DNA of 64,000 nucleotides from the NCBI GenBank assembly GCA_028023455.1, contig JAQFVV010012395.1:7691998-7755997 (forward strand). The letters are read 5' to 3'. Below the pieces are notes generated by a model. The model saw nothing but the letters and a program-made list of their open reading frames with translations, searched no databases and was not told the DNA's origin. Each line of letters starts with the position of its first letter. The first letter of the stretch is position 1. Source of the stretch: Epiperipatus broadwayi (taxonomy: Eukaryota > Onychophora > Udeonychophora > Euonychophora > Peripatidae). The translations under genes and the position numbers were made by a program. This document shows positions 41,180 to 53,100 of the stretch, one piece after another.

Positions 41180-44100
41180 ATTAAGTAATAGATCCATAAA
41201 ATAAAGATAATACATTTAAATATAATATTATGGTTAACAAAAAGTAATGTGCATATATGTAAGAAAAACACTAATAGAAACACCTGGTTTAATTTAAGAT
41301 ATATGAAAGTTTATGATTACCACTAAATTCTTAAGTGTGTCACTTTTGATTTTCTCAGCACTTTTGTACATTATGCTATTGTAATTTTGTCTGTTAGTTG
41401 AGAGGCTTCCATGTATTAAGACTTTTGCTGGAAGTCATCTTTCTATGAATTTGTGAATTTAAAACATGTTGGAGGCTAGAGATAGGCTTAGAGCATGAAG
41501 TTCACCTTTGGGAAGTGTCTATCAACACATTCCACAAAACACTATTAGGAATAATTGGTTGGTTTATTTTCTAAATATAGCAGGCCACTTGCCACACTGT
41601 TGGCAGAGTATCAATAATTTTGATAAAAGAACTAGCAAGAAGAGCTGCTTGTCACACAGAATAAAGAGTTCCAGCACTTTGAATATGATCTTGATAAGTT
41701 GAGCATGGAAGAATCAATTAATGTATGAATCTACTGCAATTTACTGAATCAATGAATGAACAATAGATTTTTGGGATTGTTCTCCCCTATAAATTTTTCT
41801 GAAATTTTCTAGATTAATATCTTAAAATAGCCAGGTTTTTAAATTAATAAGTCAGATTTTTAATTAATTAAAATAGAACATTTTTCCATTCCATAGTAAT
41901 TAATTCTATGACACATCTTCAATTCTTAACTTTTGGATTTTGTTATTATAGTAGATTCAAATTTTATTTTGAGGTTAGGTGTTGTTTTACAATTTTTAAA
42001 AATAATCTTATATAAGAAATAAATTTATTTACAAAGTTTTCTTTTTTTGAAAATTACTTTTACTAAATAACAAAATTATTTTACCAATTCGTGTGTGTGT
42101 GTACATACATGTGACCACACTTTTATAACATATGTTTAATATAAAAAAATTAAAATAGCAAAATTTCTATATTAGTTTGAAGTAGAATTTTTAATGAAAA
42201 CCCCCCCTTCTTGGTCTAAAACATATTTGAAACATAGCAAAGCATTTGTTTCAATGTACCCTGATGTATTATATGTTTTAAAGTTGTGTATAGTATATAT
42301 ATATTGTTACATGACAAGAGCAGATCAGTTGTACTACATATATATTTTAGAATGTGGAATTAGCCAGCAGTCTCTGTTTTCATCAAGACAGAAGCGCATT
42401 GTTGGTGGAGAAAATGCCACACCAGGCAAGTGGCCTTGGCATGTAATTATCTACTCAGATGGAGGACTTGTTTGTGGTGGAAGTGTGATAAATCATAATT
42501 GGGTGCTAACTGCTGCCCATTGTTTTAAACGGTAAGTCATTTAGGCTATTTTTTTTGTTGATTATTTTTTAAATCTAATTGTTTTCCAGATTTTTGTTTA
42601 ACATATATATATATATATTGTTGTGGTGGCACATAATTTTGTTTTAAAAAAAAATTATTAAAATAAAAATCATTTGTAAAAGAAACGTAAAATTAAAAGT
42701 TTAAGAGTTTTAAAATAAAAGTTACAGTTAATTATTTAAAAGGGGGGAGGGGGTTCACTTTAGAAAGGTCAAGTTAAAGTTTCATAAAAGAAGTTAAACT
42801 AATATATATGTGCTCTGCGCACAGATAATGAAGCTATTAATAAATTGTCATGAAATTATTAAAATTTTACCACCAAGCGCTTTCAGGACAGTCTACAGTC
42901 CCATATTCATAGTGAGTTATTCTGTTAATAACTGTAAAATTATGTAAATTTTATGTAAACTTATGTGCAGATGTTACGTGGACCATTTACGAGATAGGGA
43001 ATAGCAGGCCTCTCTTCTGTTGATTGCCGATGGGTCAGCTGCAATGAAGTAAGCTTCCCTAATTTTACGTTTGATGTCATTTGTTTCAGAGCAAACGACA
43101 CTGGCTGTGGTAGGTAGAAAAGCATGTCAAGTGTTTCTCTCATGTTCGATAAAAATTGAATTACCTTCAAACTTTGTTTTGGTTTTATTGTAAAGGTATC
43201 AGTGTTGAGCTACTCTGGTGGCAATGTTAGTTTTGGTCTCTCCATAATATGTTGCTGTACAATTTCTTTGGGGGCAGGTAATTTTGTACACAACTTGAGG
43301 GGTGAGTTAAAGAAGTTAAAGAGTTTTTTTTATTATTATTAGTTAAAATGTAATGTAAAGTTTAAAAATATAAATCTCTTTTCATTCGAGTTAAAGAAAA
43401 AAAAAGTCATCTTAAAACTAAATAGTGAATGGATCTTGGGTTATATATGTGTGTATTAAAATTATATTGAAAAATAAATGAAAGTTAAAAAATTAAAAAA
43501 CACTCAGCGGTGGCTACTAATAAAAATATAAAAACAATGCATTTGCACGGCTACTAATTAAACGATCTTCAAAAACATGTAATTAAAAGATTATCAAAGG
43601 TATTTTGACAACAGATATTGCCGGAGGATATCAAAAATGACAACATGTCATATGTATAAATAGCAAATTTTTTAATCGGACAGTTAGTCGAATTAGTGGC
43701 ATTTGAGATAAGTTCAGTACAATCTATCAGAGAGTTATATCAGTGAGTTTATGAGATATCCAGAATCAAGAATGCAGTGTTAAAACCTCGGAAAACATAC
43801 AACTTTCTCCAGCCTGAAGTCCGATGAAAACAGCCAACTACCAGATAAAGTGATGCCTGTATAACAACCTGAAGCCACTCAATATCTTATTGTCTTAAAG
43901 AAAATGCCTTGGAATAATAAGCATCAAATCTCCACAAGAAAACTTCAAATCTAACCGGTTAGAAATACTTCATCCGAAGCAGCAAACAGCAAGAAGTATC
44001 CATGTTCAAATCCTAGGTAATAACATTTTTCTTATTTTTAAAGTAGCCATGCATTCATAAAGCTCCAAGAGTCAAGTTTAAGAACTCTATAGCATACATA

Positions 44101-47100
44101 AATGAACTGTTAATATATGTGTTTAAAATGTTGTGTGTGTTCATGCGTTCGTATATATTGATTTCATTGTATTTTGTATTTCAAATATTATTTATTGTTT
44201 TCTCATAATATATTATAGTGTGTTAATTTAAAATGTGCATGTTTTATATTAGATTGATAAAATATTAAAATTAGTTAATCAATGTTAATTAAAATAAATC
44301 ATCTTTATAAACTTAAATCTTTATTTGTCAGTCAATTCTTTTCACCACTAATTGAAACTATATTTTGTTATTGATTACAAGTAGCTGAGCTAGTTAAGGG
44401 ATTTTTTGAGTGCTGGATTATGGGCCTACTGTCTGAACATGTTAGTCTTAGATTAGCTGGTGCCTGGGGTTTACTCCAAAACAAATAAAGTGTTGGGATA
44501 GTAGGGGTTTGAATCTAGCAGCCAAAGGTGGACCAAATGTGATCATGTTATGTGTTGCATAGCTCAATCTGATCGTGGGTATTATTGACAGCTGAAGCTA
44601 TCAATAATATTTTCTATTTTGCTCGAACGTGCCAGTTCGTAAACGTAATATTTATAATTAAATAAAGTTATAAATCTGCTATAAATAAGCTTGAAACCAG
44701 ATAAACCAAGCTTGCAGTGTAAGTAAGATCTTTCTGCAGATCGAACCTGGTACAATATATATGTGATGGATGTGTGACTACAAAAAGAAATTTGCTGATA
44801 ATGCAAATAAGATCTTTTGATTTCTTTTATTGAAGCCTTAAAAAAGCAAACAAACAAAATCCCTATAACTATTATATATGGCATTGTAATTGCACTCATT
44901 ATTATCATGGGATTATTCATATGGTAAAGAAACATGGATGGGATTTTAACCACACACACCATCTAATATATTATGTTTATTAGCTTTTTATTCATTCAGT
45001 TTAACCAAAAAAAACCCGTTGTCTTCCTTCCCAGTCACCTGATAATTCTTCTTTGAGACATCATTTGAGTTTTCTTTAAGAGGATGAATATGTGTAAAAT
45101 GATTGATTTTGTTTTACATATTTACAACTATGACAAACAAAACTAAATTATGTATTTTGATCTAGGGAGGATGTAAATTTGTCAGACAAATCAGCAAATG
45201 GTAGTTGAAAATGGGAGCCCTATAAATTTTCTAAATACAGATCTAGATTGTCATTCAATGCTAATTTTTTATTTACCTATCTACAGTTGAAGATCACTTT
45301 CAAATGAAAAAAGATTATATAAATTGGAAGTAGGGCTGTCTAATATTAAATGGCACATTGTTGAGATTTGTAAAGTTAGATAAAAAGATAATTGATTTAA
45401 AAAGTGGACTTGTAGTTTACTACTATGGCACAAATATTTATTGGAAGCATAACGAAATAGAATTCATTGTAAGTAAAAAGAGAGAAAAAAACCATTGTTG
45501 ATGTTTATGATATATCAGACAGAGTGGCAAGAATTGAATATTCAACTTAATAGAAAAGCTAATGCAGAAAATTTCAGATTTATGTACTAATAAATTTTCC
45601 TGGTGATAAAAAATCAGAATTTTTTTTTATATAGATTTAGATAATGCTTTTGATCACATAAAACATTTTAAAATTGTCATAGGAGACTTTAATTCTAGAA
45701 ATGGAAAATGACTGAAGATTGAAGATGTGCTCAATAAATTTGGTTATAGTGACAGAAATAATAAAGAATACAAACCTGTGGAATTCCAAGAAAAATAATA
45801 TAGATATTATAAATTTATATTATGAAACGAAACAGAAATAGACACTGGAAATATCCAAATGAATATACAACAGAATTGACTTATATTTACTAACAGAAAA
45901 TATATATTTTAAGATTGTAATGTATTTTAATATTCAACATAGGAATTTATCATTGATTAATGAGATATAATATTTTTGACACAAAACTTAAGATATGAAA
46001 ACTATTATAAAAGATAATATTAACAATTAATATTCTTAACTTCAGAACTAATCAAATAAATTTTAATTAAAATTTGCTAAACAGTTTAAATTATTAATAG
46101 ATTTTGAAGATGAGCAAACATAATAAGAAGATAACTGATATTCTATTCAAAAAAATAATCCATTGAAAGAAGTTTCATAAAATGGTACAAAAAGAGTTAA
46201 TAATGATATAAGAAAATATAACAGTAAATTGGCAAGGAAAACTATAGAATAGAATAAAGATTTCATAAGTGTAAAATAACATCTTAGTACTGGAAGAAAA
46301 GCTGCTTGAGAATTAAGAAGAAAAGATATAACAGTTATTTAAAATAGGAAAGACATCAAGACATTAATCATAGAATTACATTTGGATGTAGTTTTTTTGA
46401 TAGAAATAATTTAATATTAAAAAAACTATGCCTATGTTTTTAAAAAGGAAAATTTTAAATTTATGTAATTTATTAGTTCTCACTTATTGATCCAAGACTG
46501 AAAAGCAGTACAGAGATTTCAGGTAACTCAACAAATATAGAAAGATATAGGTTGATAAGGTGAGAAAATAAATAGAATTTATTGGCATCACTGAAATAAT
46601 TACATATAATACTAGAAGAAATGATAATAGATGAATGGACAGTCTTGAAGTTTTAAACTAGATTCCAAAAGATAGCAAAAGATATGAAAGTGACCACATA
46701 TAAGATGGGTGGATAAAATAAAGATATTTGTTCATGTGATGTCAAGAAGAGTCACTATATAGTTAATTTAATCTTGATTAAATAGGAAAGTATCTTGTTC
46801 CTGAAGTAGATTGACAATGGTTGGAAATGATAATGACCATTACATAAGTATATAGTACTTTTTTGCTTTTAAAAACAGATTAATTAACAAATTATTATCA
46901 GTTGAGTTTATTTGATTTATGATGTTTTATGCTTGGAACTCTATTATAAATAATGATGTCTCTTCCTCATATTATACACTTTGAATGTTAATAAAAAAAA
47001 TAAAAAATAGAGTCATATATCACATGATTCCACTTCTTTTTTAAGCTTGCAGGAAATAAACAAGAGTTTTGCTAATTGCTCAAATAGCTTTGAGATAAAT

Positions 47101-50100
47101 GCTTACCAAGAGAAAGCATTTAAAATATCTCTATCTGAAAACTACCCCCATCTCCTGATCAATGGTTTCATGCTTTTGGAACTCCTCAGAGAGGCACTAG
47201 AGTAGCTAGTGTTTGAAGCTATCCTAGCACTTCTCTGAGGAGTGCCAAATGCATGAAACCATTGGTCAGGGGATGGAGCAGTGGTTTTCAAACAGAAATA
47301 TTTTAAATGCTTTTTCTTGCTAAGCATTTATCTCAAAGCTTGTTGAGCAATTAGCAAAGCTCTTTGTTTACTTTGAATGTTAATCTTGTTAACTAAATAA
47401 AACAATAAATAAATAAAAAGTAACTGGAATATAATTTATATCTTTACTTTTATGTCAGAAAAGCATCAGTAAGAAGTACACATGCACATATTTATACATA
47501 ATATAACCCATTCAATGTCAACTCAACCTGTCAAATTTTTGAGTTGAATATTACCTTAAACAAAACACTATATTGCATTCTTTTACTTTTACAATTCAAC
47601 CCTATTTTTTATATATTATATTAATACTTTTAATTTTTACATGATATACTTAAGTTTTCAAATGTTGTAAAAAGGTGAATATTTAACATTTAAAACATAT
47701 GAAAATAAATATCTAAATGAAGTTCTTACTTGAAACATTATTTATTTAAAAAGTTAGAAAAACAAAATATTAAATATTAGAATGTTATGTTATTAAAAAA
47801 TGATATATATCCAATTAGTTATCATCAAAAAAACCTCAAAAATTCTAAACGTTAATTGCATTATTTATTGTTATTAAAAGATTCTACATACAGTTTTCAC
47901 AAAAATGATTTCTTGTAGCTGGTAGAGGCTGTTTCCAGTTTCTCATAATGAGCTTTCTAAGAGCACTCTCATTTTAAAAATAAAATGTTTTCAAAGACAA
48001 TCCCCTACTAGTGGTATAGTTTTTGGTTTAATAATAAGTCTTTTACAAATAGATTGCATCATAATCAATAACAATTATTGAAAAGTACATGTTTTCTTTT
48101 ATTTAGCATTAGAATAAAAGAATCTAAAGCATTAGCCAATCATAAATCTCATTTCTAAGCACATTTTTTATAACAATAGAAGGTCCTATCTATCACACAT
48201 AAAGGTCTGTATAGTTTTATATAATGCTGACATCTTTAGGATTTTTTTAAAAAAAAATTACAATACACCATAATATAGTTATACATAAACTTTAAAACAA
48301 CATAAAAAAAAACTAGCAATTGCAACACCATTATGTCAAATATAAGAGCTGAATCTCAGTTCCAAAGTTCAATACATAAGATATCTTCTTGTTGGTCAGT
48401 AAAATTCATGTTTCTAGTTGACTTTTATTTATTTGTAAAGAAGGCTCACAGAAAGACAATAAACGTAACCAGAAATTCATTGTCTTTCTTCAGTTATAAC
48501 AACAATAATCCATATGCCATTTATTTGCAAATAAAAAAAATTCATTAGCAAGAATGACACTTCTTATAAACAAAATTTAGTTATTTATTTGAAGAAGTTT
48601 ATTTTCATTCTCTGGTTGTAATAATATATAATCCTTTTTATTTACATGTAGGAGTAATTAAAATTCATCTAACAAGAATATGAATCTTAAAGATATTTTT
48701 ATTTGTTTAATATATATATATGTTTAAAATTTACTTGATGAAATAAACATAATAATTAGAATATATTTGAAGACTAAAGTAATTCTTCATGTTTAAACAC
48801 TAGAAAGATAAATATTAAATAATTCTATGGAAAAAGTTTAATTTTTTTTTGATATGGAAAATATTGCTGACTTACTTAAAAAAGAATGGATATACTTCAG
48901 ATTCAATAATATTTAAATTAGATGATTAAGAAGATCATGGAAAATGTATATGACCATCCTCATATTTATCAATATAATAATCTTGGAAGATAGTGCATTC
49001 CAAAGTAATATTTGCATCAAGAATTAATTTATTTCTTTAATATTCATTTGGTCGGCAGCTGTAATGACATCAAAAATTATGTTTCACAGTTGAAAGAAAG
49101 CTATCTGCTTATCATAGGCCTTTTACAAAAGAAAATTTTCTGGTAGTTTAAATAATGTTTTGTCTGCATCAATTTATTCGTTATCCATTTTTTATGATTA
49201 CAGCTCTCATATCAGAAAAACAAGAACAAAGACAAATTTCCAAAGGTCAGCTATTTATATATTTTTTCCTGTAAGTTCATAATAAGATGTTTGACTGACT
49301 CTGGAATATTCTAACATATATTGATCTGTGCAGCAATTAGTTTTATTAAGATTATCCATAATTATTAATTTCTACCTGTCATTAGTTTAAGAAGGTTTCG
49401 GTTTCTCAGTTTAGTAAATGCAGTTTGTATTCTTGAGACTGATAATCTCGAAACATTAAACACTTCAACAATTTCGGACACTAATGTTCCAGGTAATCAA
49501 GTTGGAATATTTTTATCACTTTTTTATTTAGAGGGACTTTAGATTTCTTCTAATGTACTTATATACTGTAGAAATTGAAAGAAATCTCTCTCTGTAAAAG
49601 CAAAAAACGTTAAATTATTTGATGTATTTAATTAACCATTCCTACACTATATAATGGCAAAAGTGTGCTTATAAAACTGATGTTGACATTACTTTGTTTA
49701 ACGTCTGTCTACTTTACACTTAAATAATTATTTTCAAAATTATATTTAATATAACCACTAGTATACTTTAGTGTATATTTATTTTTAATCTTTTTTTTTT
49801 TTTTTCAGAAAAGAAACTTTGCATGATTTTCGAGTCAGAGCAGGCACTTGGCGTCTCCATTCACCTTCTCCATATGATCAGTTTCGTAAAATAGATTACA
49901 TTTCTACTCACGAACATTATATGGGCTTTAAAAATTCTATTAAAAACAGCGATAGTGACATTGCTTTGATTCATCTAGAAAAACCCTTAGAATACTCTCC
50001 CTATGTGCGACCCGTGTGCTTACCACTAGCAAATGATACAGTATTTAATAATACCTTGGGATATGCAGTGGGTTTTGGAAGGCGCCAAATGCATAACAAA

Positions 50101-53100
50101 GATGCCACAGGTAAAGTAAGCATATTAAATCAAAAGAATTCATTCAAAACGGCATTAGTCTTACATATTGCCATTCTAAAAATGTCAAATAGACTTAAAA
50201 CAGATAGATAATATATCTAATGCAAAAGGTTTCTTTTAAACAAGACAAATGCAGTTAATATATTTAAAAATAATTGTTTAACATAATTTTTCTGATTATC
50301 TTAGCAAAAAAAAAAAGTAATAATAATTGAAAACAATCATTTGAGATTTTTCAATGACTACATTTCCAGATTAAATAAAAGTGGCAACTGATGAGAATGG
50401 TAAACTATTATAGATATCTAAATGCTATTGACTGGGCATAGTATTCTGCTCTTTTATTTCTTAATTTGATTTGGAATAAAAAACTTGACATGAACGCACA
50501 TACGTACTGATGCTCAGAAATCATTTGAATAACACATGCACATCAGCTCCACTTAGTTAATAAATAGCTTTTTGCTTTGCTTGTTTGAAAATTTATTTAA
50601 AAACCATTAGCAGCTAGCTTTTTCTTTTCATCACTAAACTATTCATAGTTTTTATCTGGATATTAAAAACACTACTGTTATCGGTGATCATATATATTGC
50701 AATGGATAAATTACTAAAAAAAATAATTATTTTACTAGAAAGTGCTACTAGATAATAAATCTAGACTTCTTTCCAATAGCCATTTGTAATTTAATATTGA
50801 TAATTAATATATAAGAAAATATCAAAGAAAGAAGTTAAGTTTACTAGTAAAGTCACAATTACAAACAAATATTGGGAAGTTACGAACTACAAAATAAAAT
50901 ATTTCAACTAATAATAAATATTAAAACACAAGTTTACTCAGCATGAGTTACATTTGGATACCTATTAATTTGGCATATCAATATTTTATATTCAAGTCAT
51001 AATCAGTAATAAAAGAAATAAAATAATTTATTACAAAAATTAAATAATAATTGTCATTGTAATAGTTACCAATATCTAAATTAATATAGTAATAAATTGA
51101 AAGTTGCCAGTCTTTCACTGTGCGCTTAATGTTGTTTCTCAGACAGCCAATCAGGTGTTAAGCAGCGGTCTTGAAGAGCGATCAAGCCTAGACACATGAC
51201 AGAGATTTTGACCAGAAAAGGATGGTTGATACCACCCTTCTCTTAACTTAACTTTTTTTATATATATAAGCCAGTCTTAAGCATCTTGGCTTGAAAGCAT
51301 GAATATATAAATATATTAATTTATTACTCACTGAGTTTTTAATTTACGATATTACAGCGCAAAATCTTAGATTTACTATATTTATATATTCATGCTTTCA
51401 AGCCAAGATGCAGACTGGTTTATATATATATAAAGTTAAGTTAAGAGAAGGGTGGTATTATCCTTTTCTTGTCAAAATCTCTGTCATGTGTCTAGGCCTG
51501 ATTGCTCTTCAAGACTGCTGTTTAACATCTGATTGGCTGTCTGAGAAACAACATTAAGCATATGTGAAAGACTAGCAACTTTCAATTTATTACTAATTTA
51601 ATAACAACATGTGATTTATATAAATATTATTTAAATTAATTTACCAAAATCAACAAACACATATATGATCAACAATCTGAAATATTGCCAAAACTAACCA
51701 AGCTCCACTGAGGACTGTAAAATTAAGCAAAGTATAAAATGCTTCTTATATATAAGCTTAACTTTCTACTACAATATTCTAAGTAATGACAAAAATAACA
51801 ACTATTCTAAAAACTTTATATATAAAATATTTAAATATTAATTCTTCATTATTGCCCTATTATTTATAAAGATATAAACATTACTCATAATTAAAAATGT
51901 ATTTATTACAAAAATGAAATCATTACAAAATGAAACCCATAGAAATTTATAATTGGAACTAACCAAAATATCAAGTTAAACATATCATTAATATCTCAGT
52001 TTCCAATATATACAATGTCAGTCAAATTGCGTATATAATAAAATATTTATTACTATTTAAACAATCATTATTTAAAGTTATAAATATCATTAAATAACAT
52101 GGATTATATATTTCATAATCTGTACTGAAATGTGATGTCTATAAAATAAAAATAAACTATCATTTATTAACATTTATATTATTTTTGAACGTTATATTTA
52201 AAACATTTTGAAAATATCACTTTCATATAGGTTTGATAATTGCACACATAGAGATTGATATAGTACTTAACAATTGACAATTTATAGATAATTAATGTCA
52301 GTATAAAATTATTTATATGAAAAATGACTTATTATAAATTAAACAAAATATTTAATTGAAGCTTATAAACCGTTTTATCACTTTAATTCATTTACCAGTA
52401 AATAAATTTAAATGTCATTCCACAAATTTATAAATATAGCAGAGGATCTCTTAATTATGGTGCTTCATTTGAAATATAGAAAATAGGCTTCAATGAAGAT
52501 ATAGAAAAGAATTATGATTTTTGCATCAGTTGATGATTATGAAGTAATCCTATTTATGGTAAATGAAAACATGAAGAAGTAGATTATCCATTTAAGTCTT
52601 TGTTCCCAAATTTTTGGGATAAAAACGGCTTATTTACAAGTTAATTTTGAGAGTTTAAAAACCAATGTTTTCCATTTTAAATTCAATAGTTGACGATTTT
52701 GTTCACATGGCCAATACAGTTTTTTGAAAAGAAATCATTCTTTTATATTAGTTAATAAAATCAATTTTTATTTATAAAAGAAAATATAATGCCTTTAAAT
52801 TAATAATAATAACAACTCAATATTTTAAAATATCAATGATGTCACACTTTTAAATTACTAAAATTTCTTTCCATGCATTTACTTAATTTATACAGCAATG
52901 AAATATATTCTAAAGGAATACACTCTTTCAATATATATTGCATTTTGATATGCAATTGTCAACATATCTGCTTTCACAACTTTAAACCAACCATTTCACA
53001 TAAATACATTACTGTTTATTACAAACAATTTATTAAACTAGAGATTATCCTAGCCCAGATATAAATGCTAAGAGTCAATTAAAAATAATATATAGATATA

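Larger units (their letters stand above)
27377..42350 (+). other. Intron 4
   Basis: A 15-kb intron, phase 1, acceptor ATATTTTAG. It contains a (TG)n microsatellite (28.34 kb), a possible SINE (30.4 kb), two copies of a 2.4-kb duplication (32.1-34.5, 39.8-42.2 kb) and between them a dead Gypsy element with a nested RTE piece. I recognise nothing in 27.4-30.4 and 30.6-32.1 kb beyond AT-rich sequence and (TA)n runs. Confidence 0.8.
42532..49808 (+). other. Intron 5
   Basis: A 7.3-kb intron, phase 2, with a long T-tract before its CAG acceptor. It holds a Penelope-like remnant (42.8-43.3 kb), an LTR-like core promoter segment (43.65 kb), an RTE copy (45.0-46.9 kb) and a foldback element (47.06-47.37 kb). 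I see nothing recognisable in 47.4-49.8 kb. Confidence 0.8.

Noticed and set aside
31981-42350. Similarity of 31.99-32.08 kb to the 90 bp before the protease exon (TAAAATTGTGTATAT-like block)
   Set aside because: Only about 50 bp of AT-rich sequence align and no exon remnant follows; could be chance. It would have implied a third unit in the D1/D2 duplication.
44379-44760. tRNA-like boxes (AGCTGAGCTAGTTAAGG and GGTTTGAATC; minus-strand GGTTCGATC near 44745)
   Set aside because: The plus-strand boxes are about 120 bp apart, too far for one tRNA-type promoter, and the minus-strand B box has no A box. Possibly overlapping SINE pieces, but not supportable.
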